Program-made: the position numbers and the translations under genes
Assembly: GCA_947258875.1 (NCBI GenBank)
Contig: CAMYKB010000014.1
Location: 1-40,531 of the forward strand
Reading direction: 5' to 3'
Origin: an uncultured Gammaproteobacteria bacterium
GTDB taxonomy: Bacteria; Pseudomonadota; Gammaproteobacteria; CAMYKB01
DNA length: 40,531 nt
In this document: in pieces, positions 19,296-28,211 of the stretch
Layout: every line of letters starts with the position of its first letter
Position numbering within the stretch: position 1 is the stretch's first letter
The notes under the pieces: generated by a model
Database searches by the model: none
What the model was told of the DNA's origin: nothing
The model's input: only the letters and a program-made list of their open reading frames with translations

Positions 19296-19577
19296 TCAAT
19301 CTGTTCTGCTGGTTACTTCCAGAAGATGATATCCAAATTGTGTCTTTACCGGCCCCTGAACAGTATTGGGTTCTGCGCTAAACACCACCTCATCAAATTC
19401 TTTAACCATCTGCCCCGGACCAAATTCACCCAGGTCACCACCCTGCTGCCCTGACGGACACCTGGAATGTTGTTTAGCCACATCGCCGAAGTCAGCGCCA
19501 CTGGCTATTTGATCCTTAAGCTCATTACACTGGGCTTCTGTTTCTACCAGTATATGTCTTGCGCTTGCTCTTGCCAT
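19296..19577 (-). CDS. ppiC: Parvulin-type peptidyl-prolyl cis-trans isomerase PpiC
   Basis: Small cytoplasmic rotamase that speeds cis-trans isomerisation of X-Pro bonds. The 93-residue product is a single parvulin domain with no signal peptide, the same length as E. coli PpiC. Family motifs are ARHILVETEAQCNELK at the N-terminus, FGDVAKQHSRCPSGQQGGDLG in the middle and GPVKTQFGYHLLEV near the end. A Shine-Dalgarno GGAG lies about 7 bases before ATG. It precedes the metalloprotease gene on the same strand, but nothing shows that the protease is its client. Confidence 0.95.
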   Translation of the reverse strand: MARASARHILVETEAQCNELKDQIASGADFGDVAKQHSRCPSGQQGGDLGEFGPGQMVKEFDEVVFSAEPNTVQGPVKTQFGYHLLEVTSRTD

Positions 19578-19659
19578 GCTCTACTCCAAGTCATATTAGT
19601 AAATATCAATCCTAGGGATTTGTTCTTTATCCCACCATATCTTAACTACAGGTTAGTGG

Positions 19660-19735
19660 GTTGGACTAAGTGTAACGCTGTTCAACAATTCTTTTCTAAT
19701 GTTACCGCGTTGGGCATCGCACTGCTCAGCCCAAC
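19660..19735. repeat. Two degenerate GTTGGGC...GCCCAAC-type palindromes
   Basis: GTTGGGC at 19709-19715 pairs perfectly with GCCCAAC at 19729-19735 around a 13-base loop. A similar, slightly mismatched unit (GTTGGAC ... GTTCAAC) sits at 19660-19686. They look like relics of a dispersed intergenic palindrome and lie in the 224-base gap between ppiC and the aminotransferase gene, where I see no other gene. Confidence 0.5.
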
Positions 19736-19801
19736 TTGCACGTCTGGTTTGGGATTGATTCTAGTATATCGAGACAGTAGTTATACCTTAAGCCAAAGCG
19801 G

Positions 19802-20977
19802 CTATGCCAACCATTTACCCATACGTTTTATACCTTCTTTCAGGTTCTCCATAGAGGTTGTATAGGCAAAACGCACGTGTTTTTCGGCCTGGTGCTCACC
19901 AAAATCAATGCCGGGGGTAATCGCAACACCGGCTTCCTCGAGTAGTTTCTCCGCAAAACTGAAGCTATCATCCGTGAAGTGTTCACAGTTGGCATAGACA
20001 TAGAACGCGCCTTGCGGCACCACAGGAATCTCAAATCCAAGTTCACGCAGTGCCGGCACCAGGAAATCACGGCGTTGTTGAAAAACCTCACGGCGTTGCT
20101 CCAGTATTTCAATCGTTGCAGGCTCAAAGGCAGCAAGTGCTGCATATTGCGCCGGTGTAGATGCCGCCAGGAACAGATTCTGTGCAAGCCGGTCTATGGC
20201 GTCAACATAAGCACTTGGGGCCACCACCCAACCCAAACGCCAGCCAGTCATGCCGAAGTATTTCGAGAAGCTGTTGATGACAAATACATTATCACCCATG
20301 GTCAATGTAGTAGAGGGTTGATCGCCATACACCAGGCCATGGTATAGCTCGTCAACGATCATTACACCATTACGCCCTGCACAAAAACGTGCCATTTCAG
20401 CAAGATGCTGTTGCGGTATCAAGGTGCCGGTTGGATTGGCCGGAGTCGCAACCAGTGCACCAACAGAATCGTCACGCCAATGCTGGCTCAAAAGCTCGGG
20501 GTTTAATTGGTAGTTAGTCTCGGCACACACCGGCACATTGATGGCTGAGCCTTCGAATAAACGGGCAAAATGCCGATTACAAGGGTATGCAGGATCAGCC
20601 AGCAACAGGCTACTGCCTGGATCAATGACCGCTGCTGTCGTCAATATTAGTGCCCCGGAAGCACCTGGTGTCACTATAATCCGTCGGGGAGCAACCTCGA
20701 CGCCATATCGATGTTGATAATATTGTGCAATTGCCTCGCGCAACTCGGGTAAGCCAGTTGCAGCTGTATATTGCGTCTTACCGTCCATCAAGGCCGCCTT
20801 GCCCGCTTCCACGATCGGTTGCGGTGTGCTGAAATCTGGCTCGCCGGCTTCCATATGAATAATGGAACGCCCTGCACGCTCCATATTTTTCGCTTGCGCC
20901 AGGATATTCATCACATGAAATGTACGAATGTCCTCCATGCGCTTTGCAAGATGTGCCGGCTTGTTCATAAATGACAT
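19802..20977 (-). CDS. Class I/II pyridoxal-phosphate aminotransferase
   Basis: Fold-type I aminotransferase of the aspartate aminotransferase superfamily, 391 residues. Visible cofactor residues: Asn181 in ATPANPTG, Asp209 and Tyr212 in IVDELYHG, Schiff-base Lys239 in NSFSKYFGMTGWRLGW, and a conserved Arg in HVRFAYTTSMENL near the C-terminus for the substrate carboxylate. The substrate cannot be fixed from sequence: aspartate, aromatic amino acids or alanine are all possible, and gammaproteobacterial relatives are simply called pyridoxal-phosphate-dependent aminotransferases. It is divergent from the M23 peptidase gene, with a 47-base gap. Met4 is an alternative start. Confidence 0.9.
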   Translation of the reverse strand: MSFMNKPAHLAKRMEDIRTFHVMNILAQAKNMERAGRSIIHMEAGEPDFSTPQPIVEAGKAALMDGKTQYTAATGLPELREAIAQYYQHRYGVEVAPRRIIVTPGASGALILTTAAVIDPGSSLLLADPAYPCNRHFARLFEGSAINVPVCAETNYQLNPELLSQHWRDDSVGALVATPANPTGTLIPQQHLAEMARFCAGRNGVMIVDELYHGLVYGDQPSTTLTMGDNVFVINSFSKYFGMTGWRLGWVVAPSAYVDAIDRLAQNLFLAASTPAQYAALAAFEPATIEILEQRREVFQQRRDFLVPALRELGFEIPVVPQGAFYVYANCEHFTDDSFSFAEKLLEEAGVAITPGIDFGEHQAEKHVRFAYTTSMENLKEGIKRMGKWLA

Positions 20978-21024
20978 CGTATCATGCCCTTCACCTTTCG
21001 CTAACTCTGTTCACTTGATAGCAT

Positions 21025-21864
21025 ATGACTATGATTCGATTTTCCATCATATTTCTTGGCCTGGTGGCACTCAATGCAAATGCTAACACCCCAGTTTCAT
21101 TACCGGTACCGGGTGGCGTGGTGGTCATCGCGCTCGCTAAAAAAAGCGACCAACCACCCCGCGCCACTTATAACAAGAAACGCGTCAGCGTAGTCTGCAA
21201 TGACTCGACATGGCAGGCTGTAGTGGGTATCCCCCTGTCTGCAAAACCCGGTCGGCACAACATAAAGGTGTCCTGGCCTGATAAAACTACCAGTACATAC
21301 AACTTTCAGGTCGAAAACAAAGAATACGAAACCCGGCATATCACGATCAAAAACAAGCGCAAGGTGACGCCTTTACAGGAAGATATGGCGCGCATTAAAA
21401 AGGAACGCAGCATCAAGGCCAACGCGCGTAAGACCTGGACCGATAGCGCGGCCCGTTTTGATTTCATCAGGCCGGTAGAGGGTCCACTCAGCAGCCCCTT
21501 CGGATTGCAGCGCATCTATAACAATCAGGAACGCATACGCCGCCATACCGGCCTGGATTTCGCCGCCCCTGAAGGTACGCCTATCGTGGCACCCGCCGAC
21601 GGCGTGGTCGTCGTCGCACATGACTTTTTCTTCAGTGGCAATATGGTATATCTGGATCACGGAAACGGATTTATTACATCTTATGCACATCTGAGCCGCA
21701 TCGATGTCAAGCCCGGCCAAAAGCTGCAGCAAGGCGATCAACTGGGTGCGGTCGGCATGACAGGACGCGTCACAGGCCCGCATTTACACTGGACAGTGTT
21801 TCTCAATCAAACCAGCGTTGACCCCAGCCTTTTTATTGCAGACCAGCTTGTGACCCGTCCTTAG
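21025..21864 (+). CDS. M23 family metallopeptidase (LytM-type peptidoglycan endopeptidase)
   Basis: Periplasmic zinc endopeptidase expected to cut peptidoglycan cross-links. The 279-residue product starts with a signal peptide (about 1-20, cleavage near NANA). An Ig-like N-terminal domain (about 22-110) of the type found in many M23 enzymes comes next, then the LytM domain. Zinc ligands are all present: His174 and Asp178 in HTGLDFA, His255 in GPHLHW, with catalytic His222 in SYAHLS. The full set distinguishes it from degenerate LytM activators such as EnvC or NlpD, so it should be active. It is a single gene, divergent from the aminotransferase and convergent with lplT. Confidence 0.92.
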   Translation: MTMIRFSIIFLGLVALNANANTPVSLPVPGGVVVIALAKKSDQPPRATYNKKRVSVVCNDSTWQAVVGIPLSAKPGRHNIKVSWPDKTTSTYNFQVENKEYETRHITIKNKRKVTPLQEDMARIKKERSIKANARKTWTDSAARFDFIRPVEGPLSSPFGLQRIYNNQERIRRHTGLDFAAPEGTPIVAPADGVVVVAHDFFFSGNMVYLDHGNGFITSYAHLSRIDVKPGQKLQQGDQLGAVGMTGRVTGPHLHWTVFLNQTSVDPSLFIADQLVTRP

Positions 21865-21899
21865 AGCCAATCCCGCACAGGTCATCGAATTCGGACGCG

Positions 21900-23066
21900 T
21901 CATGCTCCGGGTTGTGGATCGCGTGGCAGGTGCCAGGAGATGATGGTTGTCGCTATCAATACCGCAAAACCCAATATCAGTATCATTAAGGTGGGATCAA
22001 CGTCGCGTGTGCTCGCCAGGGTGTAGAGCCCCACTGCAAACAACATTGCCAGGTTCTCAAAAAAATGTTGTATCGCCACCGCTCCGCCGCTACCAATAGT
22101 GTCATGCCCTACTTTTTGCAAGGCCGCATTGATAGGCACTACGAATAATCCACCGGCACAACCGATAATGAAGAGGACTATGCGCGCTGCCCACACATCC
22201 TGGACACCGCCTAGCAGGATAATAAAGATGCCCATCAGATAGGCTGCCAGGCGTGCGCGGCGCAGGTACTCCATGGGGATCAGTTTGGGCACCAGCGCCG
22301 CACCGGCGACAATGCCGATCGCGAGAAATAGTGTAAGTTCGGATATTTCTGTCGCATTGTTTAACATCAATACGATAGGTGCCCAGGCGATCAATATTAC
22401 ACGCAACACAGCTGCGACCCCCCAGAAGATACTGGCGCCCAACATCGAGAATCGCACCCGTGCGGTAGCAAAAAAACCTCGCGTCATACGCACAAAGGCG
22501 GGTAATGCAGCAACCTTACTCGCGCCCCGCGGTGGCAATTTGGGTATTAGTAGGGTGATGGCTGATGAAATGATGAATAATCCAACCACCATCACCAATG
22601 CAAGACTGGTACTGTAATCAGCCAGCCGCGCGCCAATGACGGTACCGGTAACGATGGCAACAATAGTCGAACTCTCAATCCAGCTATTGGCGCGCACCAA
22701 TTCTCTGGAATCCACGAGTTCCGGAAGGATCCCATACTTGGCGGGACTGTAAACCGCAGCACCCACACCGATGACGGCATAGGCCAGCAGGGGTTCGATA
22801 CCAAAGAGTATAGCAACCGCACCCAATGCCTTGATGAGGTTGCCAGTGATCAATACTCTGGGTTTGGAATGTTTATCCGCAAACACTCCCACCCACGGCG
22901 CCAGCACCACAAACGCCAACAGGAAAACACTCTGTAGTGCAGGCACATACCACTGCGGCGGCTCACTGAGTTTGAGTATCATCGCAATGGCGGTAAACAG
23001 AATCGCGTTATCGGCGAAGGCCGTCAGAAACTGGGCTATCAATAGCGGGTAAACACCACGATTCAT
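21900..23066 (-). CDS. lplT: Lysophospholipid transporter LplT
   Basis: Major-facilitator transporter that flips lysophospholipids (mainly lyso-PE) from the outer to the inner leaflet of the inner membrane for reacylation by Aas. The 388-residue protein has about 12 hydrophobic segments. The N-terminus YPLLIAQFLTAFADNAILFTA and the loop FADKHSKPRVLITGNLIKALG are typical of LplT. Its ATG overlaps the aas stop codon by four bases (ATGA), the conserved aas-lplT coupling. Identity rests on family features plus this neighbour. Confidence 0.93.
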   Translation of the reverse strand: MNRGVYPLLIAQFLTAFADNAILFTAIAMILKLSEPPQWYVPALQSVFLLAFVVLAPWVGVFADKHSKPRVLITGNLIKALGAVAILFGIEPLLAYAVIGVGAAVYSPAKYGILPELVDSRELVRANSWIESSTIVAIVTGTVIGARLADYSTSLALVMVVGLFIISSAITLLIPKLPPRGASKVAALPAFVRMTRGFFATARVRFSMLGASIFWGVAAVLRVILIAWAPIVLMLNNATEISELTLFLAIGIVAGAALVPKLIPMEYLRRARLAAYLMGIFIILLGGVQDVWAARIVLFIIGCAGGLFVVPINAALQKVGHDTIGSGGAVAIQHFFENLAMLFAVGLYTLASTRDVDPTLMILILGFAVLIATTIISWHLPRDPQPGA

Positions 23067-25231
23067 ACTTGCTGCCCCTCCGTGGCCAATGTTTCGAGCG
23101 CTTTGTAGTCGATCTTGCCGGTTCCCAGAACCGGTAATTTCTTGACCACCAGCAGTTTACGCGGGACGTTGATCTCACCGATGCCTTCATCGCGCGCAAA
23201 CTTCAACAACTCGCTGCGATGGGCCTGCTGTTTCTCGGTGACCAATACAAGTTGCTCACCCTTGTGTGCATCTGGCAGAGCCACAACAGCGTGCAATTCA
23301 TCTGGCCACAGGCGGCAAGCCAATTCTTCAACCGCGGTAAGCGACACCATCTCACCACCTACCTTGGCAAAACGCTTGGCGCGCCCCTGGATATAGACAA
23401 ATCCACCCTCATCGAGCTTCACTATGTCACCCGTATCGTAACTGGGGACGCCATCTTCGAGCTGCGGCGGTACTAGCACAGCAGGATTGTCAGCCAGCAG
23501 ATACCCCAACATGATGTTTGGCCCCTGCACATGTAAACGCCCCCCCTCTTCGACACCCGGGACCGGTTCAAGCCGGTACTTTATGCCAGGCAGGAAGCGT
23601 CCTACCGAACCCGGTTGATTCGCCATGGGTGTATTGGTGGTCAAAGCCGGACTGGTTTCGGTTGCTCCATAGCCCTCGAAGATACGCACGCCATAGCGAT
23701 CTGACCAGGTACGTCGTGTCTGCTCTTGTAATTTTTCTGCTCCGGCGAACACATAGCGTACGCTGTAGAAATCGTAAGGATGTGCAAAGCGCGCGTAGCC
23801 GGACAAAAAGGTATTGGTACCAAACAGTATGGTGGCATTAATATCATAGGCCATTTCCGGCACGATACGGTAATGCAGTGGCGAAGGATAAAAGAAGGTG
23901 TATACACCCGAGATCAAGGGCAATAAAGTACCCCCTGTCAGACCGAATGAATGAAATATCGGCAAAGCATTCAGCACTCTGTCCTGTGCTGTAAAATCTA
24001 CACGTGCGGCCAGTTGCTGGCGATTCGCCATTAGATTGGTGTGCGATAAGACCACGCCCTTGGGCGCCCCTTCTGAACCCGATGTGAACAACACCACTGC
24101 CGGGCTATCAGGATCAACCTTGCCGGCATAGCGATAGTAGGACAAGTCCGCAAATCGCATCGATAGCCATGCCAACAGCTTTGCAAAAACCGTGATCTCA
24201 GCGACGAGATCTTCTAGGTATAACAGGGTTGTTGTTGTCTGCAGTTGCGTGGCCACATCCTGAAGTTTCGCCATTTCAATAAAGCGGCGCGAAGTGATGA
24301 CGGTATTAATCTGTGCTGTCTTACATGCCGACAGCATGCCATGCGCGCCAACTGTGTAGTTGAGCATAGCCGGCACCCTGCCAAATGCCTGCAGCCCCAT
24401 AAATGCGATCACTGTACCGGTCATATTCGGTAGTAACACAGCTACATATTCACCCTCACGAGTATGCCCGGCAAAGGCACGACCAAGTGCATAGGCACCC
24501 GTGACTACACGATCATAGTTCAATGCCTTGCGTTGCACATCTTCCAGAATAACGTGACGTCCACCATGTATCTGCCGCGCATCCAACAATCCCTGGAACA
24601 GGGTCTTACGGTAATCACTGGTGGCAAACATCATTTCAGTCATTAGATCTGAGAGCATGCGACCGGCTTCACGGCGACGTGCGCGACCACGAAATTCAGA
24701 ACCTGGTTCAAGCCGTACGGGCGACAATACCGTCAGTGTGATTTTCGGGAACCAGCGTATGCGCACGCGCCCACGCAATCGAGAAAAGGGCGTGTACTGG
24801 GCGCCATCGATGCGTACCGGTAAAATCATGGCACCTGATTTATCAGCCACCAGACCAGTACCGTCATAGATTTTCATGAGCGAACCGGTCACCGTGATTC
24901 TACCCTCGGGAAAGATAACGGCCTTGTTATCCTTTTGTAAGTAGCGGATCAAGGACTTGGTCGCCAAGGGATTGGCGGGGTCCATTGGGAAGCACTGCAC
25001 CAGCAGTAGAAAAGGGCGAATCCACCAACGTTGCGCCATCTGTGTATTGATGGCAAATGTCAGTTTTTGCGGAAGATATAAAGCCAATAGTACTGCATCG
25101 ATAAACGAAGTGTGATTTGCGACCACAAGCACACGATCACCCGCCTGATCAAAATGTTCCAGGCCAGAAATCTCAACCTTGTAAAGCAGCCTGAACAAGC
25201 TGCATAGCGCTCTCCTGAGCAAACCTATCAT
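23063..25231 (-). CDS. aas: Bifunctional acyltransferase / acyl-ACP synthetase Aas
   Basis: Repairs lysophospholipids: the synthetase half loads a fatty acid onto ACP and the acyltransferase half moves it to 2-acyl-glycerophosphoethanolamine at the inner membrane. The 722-residue protein is a fusion, as in E. coli (719). The PlsC-type domain has NHTSFID (His40, Asp45) and FPEGRITVTGS. The AMP-binding domain has VVLFTSGSEGAPKGV near residue 380, GYGATETSPALT, and the YDTGDI and GKIDYKAL motifs near the C-terminus. It lies 39 bases after a tetR gene and overlaps lplT, suggesting a tetR-aas-lplT operon controlled by that repressor. Confidence 0.95.
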   Translation of the reverse strand: MIGLLRRALCSLFRLLYKVEISGLEHFDQAGDRVLVVANHTSFIDAVLLALYLPQKLTFAINTQMAQRWWIRPFLLLVQCFPMDPANPLATKSLIRYLQKDNKAVIFPEGRITVTGSLMKIYDGTGLVADKSGAMILPVRIDGAQYTPFSRLRGRVRIRWFPKITLTVLSPVRLEPGSEFRGRARRREAGRMLSDLMTEMMFATSDYRKTLFQGLLDARQIHGGRHVILEDVQRKALNYDRVVTGAYALGRAFAGHTREGEYVAVLLPNMTGTVIAFMGLQAFGRVPAMLNYTVGAHGMLSACKTAQINTVITSRRFIEMAKLQDVATQLQTTTTLLYLEDLVAEITVFAKLLAWLSMRFADLSYYRYAGKVDPDSPAVVLFTSGSEGAPKGVVLSHTNLMANRQQLAARVDFTAQDRVLNALPIFHSFGLTGGTLLPLISGVYTFFYPSPLHYRIVPEMAYDINATILFGTNTFLSGYARFAHPYDFYSVRYVFAGAEKLQEQTRRTWSDRYGVRIFEGYGATETSPALTTNTPMANQPGSVGRFLPGIKYRLEPVPGVEEGGRLHVQGPNIMLGYLLADNPAVLVPPQLEDGVPSYDTGDIVKLDEGGFVYIQGRAKRFAKVGGEMVSLTAVEELACRLWPDELHAVVALPDAHKGEQLVLVTEKQQAHRSELLKFARDEGIGEINVPRKLLVVKKLPVLGTGKIDYKALETLATEGQQV

Positions 25232-25270
25232 TAATTTGATCCCCTTAAGATATGATTGACTAACATCGCG

Positions 25271-25876
25271 TTATTTTTTCGGTGCACTAAGACCGGCCAG
25301 ATAATTCCTTATCAGCGAATCCACTAATACGTTAATATTTTTTTCATCGGCATGTTCCAGTTTCCCGGTGATTCCCAACACACAAATGCCATGTACACCA
25401 CTCCACAGTGCATTCGACGCCAGTTGTGTATCTATTCGTTGATTGCCAGTTATGTTTTCCAGTGCAGCTTCGATCAGGCCAAACAACTTCGTTACACGCG
25501 CTCTGAACCATTCAGGAGTTTCATCCCCTGCTGGCAGGCTGTGCTCAAAAACACTGGACCACAGATTACGATGCTGGTACGCAAAACGTACATACTCATG
25601 GCCCAGAATCAATACGCAGCTCTCCGGCTTACGGCAATGTGTTGCCGATTCAGACAACTGTTTGTAGAGATCATCCAATGTCGCGGCGTTGACGTGCACA
25701 ATCAGTTCGTCCTGATTCTGAAACACGTGATACAACGTGCCTACGGTATAGCCAATTGCATTTGCGACTTTACGTGTCGTTAACGCCACCAATCCTTCAC
25801 GCTCAACAATTTGGTGCGCTGCCTGGATGGCCATTGTCTTGATTTCTTCACGGCTATGGTCACTGCGTCTCGCCAT
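25271..25876 (-). CDS. TetR/AcrR-family transcriptional regulator
   Basis: One-component repressor with an N-terminal helix-turn-helix (about residues 15-58; LTTRKVANAIGYTVGTLYHVF is the recognition region) and a divergent ligand-binding domain, about 201 residues. Start ATG 25876 (MARRSDHS) follows a G-rich stretch and is typical of the family. An ATG nine codons upstream at 25903 is also in frame but has no ribosome-binding site and would sit closer to the operators. The gene leads aas and lplT and is divergent from the VIT-protein gene. The shared gap carries four copies of a 15-base palindrome, so it probably controls both directions and itself. The ligand is unknown; a fatty acyl or lysolipid signal would fit the operon. 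Confidence 0.88.
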   Translation of the reverse strand: MARRSDHSREEIKTMAIQAAHQIVEREGLVALTTRKVANAIGYTVGTLYHVFQNQDELIVHVNAATLDDLYKQLSESATHCRKPESCVLILGHEYVRFAYQHRNLWSSVFEHSLPAGDETPEWFRARVTKLFGLIEAALENITGNQRIDTQLASNALWSGVHGICVLGITGKLEHADEKNINVLVDSLIRNYLAGLSAPKK

Positions 25877-25916
25877 TAATCTACCCCCATGTGGCAAACC
25901 CATTCTAGTTTACTGC

Positions 25917-26043
25917 TGAACAGCGTTCAAAAATCCACCTAAAGATATTGAACAATGATTAATTATAGGGTATAACACAATTAAACATCGTTCAATATAA
26001 AATATCGGGGTTAATTATTTGGTTTTTATTGAACACCGCTTAA
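25917..26043. promoter_or_regulatory. Array of four TTGAACNNNGTTCAA-like operators
   Basis: Four sites share the pattern: TGAACAGCGTTCA (25917-25929, perfect over ten arm bases), TTGAACAATGATTAA (25948-25962), TTAAACATCGTTCAA (25981-25995, one arm mismatch) and TTGAACACCGCTTAA (26029-26043). Centres are about 32, 33 and 48 bases apart, so the first three are on nearly the same helix face. Palindromes of this size are typical TetR-family operators, and the divergent tetR gene is the obvious source of the binding protein. That assignment is inference. Confidence 0.65.
25948..25976 (+). promoter_or_regulatory. Candidate sigma-70 promoter for the VIT-protein gene, overlapped by operators
   Basis: TTGAAC (25948-25953) and TATAAC (25971-25976) are separated by exactly 17 bases. 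The -35 hexamer is also the left half of the second operator, and the third operator begins five bases past the -10, so a bound repressor would block this promoter. On the other strand a perfect TATAAT (25962-25967) may serve tetR. A strong ribosome-binding site, AAAGGAG, lies at 26046-26052. Confidence 0.5.
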
Positions 26044-26059
26044 TTAAAGGAGAAAAAAG

Positions 26060-28138
26060 ATGAGCATTTTCAGAAGGTTGGTCCACGCCCTTTCGGCATT
26101 ATTATTATTTATGGTCGGTACTCAGGCCCTGGCTGCGGGTCTGCTGACCCCTACTGATGGCAGCCTTCCCGCTCTGGATATCCGTGAGCATCAGGTCAAT
26201 GTCATCATTGAAGACGGTTATGCCATCACCCGGGTGGACCAGGTTTTCCACAACCCGCATCAGCGAGATCTGGAAGCGGTTTACTCTTTCCCGGTACCCG
26301 AGAAAGGCGCAGTTTCAGAGTTCACGATGTGGATCGATGACAAACCGGTACACGGTGAGGTATTGGAAAAGCAGCAGGCCAGGCAAATCTATGAGGAAGA
26401 AAAGGCCGCAGGACGTGAAACCGGACTGACAGAGAAAGACAGCTATAAGACCTTCGACATCAGTGTGAGCCCGGTGCGTGCAGGCCAGAATACCCGTATT
26501 CGTCTGGTATACCTGCAACCCACCCATATCGACACCGGTATCGGTCGTTACGTTTACCCACTTGAAGAAGGTAATGTCGACGAACAGAAACTGGCCTTCT
26601 GGACAGCCAGTGAGAGCGTGAAAGAGAAATTCAGTTTCGATCTGAAATTACGTTCGGGTTATCCAGTTGATGCCCTGCGCGCGCCCAACTCACCACAGGC
26701 TCTCATCAATCAACAGGACGACCAGCAGTGGCAAATGTCATTAAATAGGCAGGGAAATATAGCTAGCACACAAAATGATGCCGAAGGCGGCGCCACATCG
26801 ACACCCATCAGCACCCAGACTTCTGCTTATACCCTCGATCAGGATATCGTGGTGTACTGGCGTCATGCAGCTAACCTACCCGGATCGGTGGATCTTGTTA
26901 CTTACAAACCGGATGCAGCAAAGCGTGGCACATTCATGCTCAGCATCACGCCGGGTGATGACCTGAAGCCAATTGTCGAAGGGCGCGACTGGGCTTTCGT
27001 ACTGGATTTATCCGGTTCTATGAACGGCGGCAAGTACAGCTCGCTTGCGGATGGTGTACAACGCGCGCTCAAGGCAATGTCACCACAAGACCGCTTCAGG
27101 ATTGTCACTTTCAACAGTAATGCCAGGGAACTTACCTCAGGTTTCACGGCTGCGACGCCAGAAAATATTGCCCATTACAGCCAGTTGGTTGCCTCACAGC
27201 AACCGAATCAAAGCACCAATCTTTACGCAGGCTTAAAACAAGGGCTTGGTTCACTGGATGCTGACAGGACTACGAGTATCGTGCTGGTTACCGATGGAGT
27301 TGCTAATGTTGGTGTCACTAAACAGAAACAGTTCTTGGACTTGATACGTAAAAAGGATGTGCGTTTGTTTACGTTCATTATGGGTAACAGTGCAAACCGT
27401 CCGCTATTGGAAGCTATAACCAAGGCATCCGGCGGGTTTTCGGCAAGCATTTCCAACAGTGATGACATTGTCGGACAATTACTGCTGGCTGCCAGCAAGG
27501 TCAGCCACGAAACACTGCATGGCGTCAAAATAGACATCAGTGGTATTAAAACCTCTGATCTTACGCCACAAACTATCGGCAACATTTATAGAGGGCAACA
27601 AATAATAGTCCTGGGTCATTATACGGGAGACGGTAATGCCAGAGTACATATCAAAGCTAAGGTTTCCGGCGAGGATAAGGAATACACCACAGCCTTTAAT
27701 TTTCCCGCACAAACCAACCTCAACCCAGAACTGGAACGGCTCTGGGCATATGCCAGCGTTGACGGCATGATGCAAACGATGAATGACTTTGGAGAAGAGG
27801 CAGACCTCAAACAAGCCGTCAAAGACCTGGCGTTGGAATACAGTCTGGTAACTGACTATACCTCCATGCTCGTAGTGAGGGATGAAGTATTCACAGCACG
27901 TGGTATTGAGCGCCGCAATCAGCAGCGACTGGCCACAGAACAAACGGCCCAACAGCAACGCGCACAGAGTCCGGTACAGTCGCGCAGGGTTGACACACAA
28001 CAACCGATGTACCAGACACAGCGCGCAGATACCCGCAAACCCTCAGGCTCAGGATTTAGCGGCGGCGGTGCTTTCGATACTTGGATGCTGATGTTACTTG
28101 CCCCCGCACTACTATTCAGATGGACAAGACGTCAATAA
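26060..28138 (+). CDS. VIT and von Willebrand A domain surface protein with GlyGly-CTERM-like tail
   Basis: Exported protein of 692 residues. A signal peptide ends near TQALA (residue 25). The vault/inter-alpha-trypsin (VIT) domain follows (about 30-160, with VEAVYSFPVPEKGAVSEF-like sequence at 71-88). A von Willebrand factor A domain (about 308-480) has a complete metal-ion site DLSGS (Asp316, Ser318, Ser320). The C-terminus is a Gln/Arg-rich linker, then SGSGFSGGGAFDTWMLMLL and a basic end: a GlyGly-CTERM-type sorting tail. Relatives with the same VIT-vWA layout are known as marine proteobacterial sortase targets, but no LPxTG motif is present here. The gene is divergent from tetR and ends with a clear terminator. 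Probable role: adhesion or protein binding at the cell surface. Confidence 0.85.
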   Translation: MSIFRRLVHALSALLLFMVGTQALAAGLLTPTDGSLPALDIREHQVNVIIEDGYAITRVDQVFHNPHQRDLEAVYSFPVPEKGAVSEFTMWIDDKPVHGEVLEKQQARQIYEEEKAAGRETGLTEKDSYKTFDISVSPVRAGQNTRIRLVYLQPTHIDTGIGRYVYPLEEGNVDEQKLAFWTASESVKEKFSFDLKLRSGYPVDALRAPNSPQALINQQDDQQWQMSLNRQGNIASTQNDAEGGATSTPISTQTSAYTLDQDIVVYWRHAANLPGSVDLVTYKPDAAKRGTFMLSITPGDDLKPIVEGRDWAFVLDLSGSMNGGKYSSLADGVQRALKAMSPQDRFRIVTFNSNARELTSGFTAATPENIAHYSQLVASQQPNQSTNLYAGLKQGLGSLDADRTTSIVLVTDGVANVGVTKQKQFLDLIRKKDVRLFTFIMGNSANRPLLEAITKASGGFSASISNSDDIVGQLLLAASKVSHETLHGVKIDISGIKTSDLTPQTIGNIYRGQQIIVLGHYTGDGNARVHIKAKVSGEDKEYTTAFNFPAQTNLNPELERLWAYASVDGMMQTMNDFGEEADLKQAVKDLALEYSLVTDYTSMLVVRDEVFTARGIERRNQQRLATEQTAQQQRAQSPVQSRRVDTQQPMYQTQRADTRKPSGSGFSGGGAFDTWMLMLLAPALLFRWTRRQ

Positions 28139-28159
28139 TAGAACACACACCTGAAGATC

Positions 28160-28192
28160 CGCCGTGGCATTAGTAGTTGTCACGGCGTTTTT
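28160..28192 (+). terminator. Intrinsic terminator after the VIT-protein gene
   Basis: CGCCGTG (28160-28166) pairs with CACGGCG (28181-28187), followed by five T residues (28188-28192), 22 bases after the stop codon. Confidence 0.8.
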
Positions 28193-28211
28193 ATCCAATA
28201 TTTACGCCACA

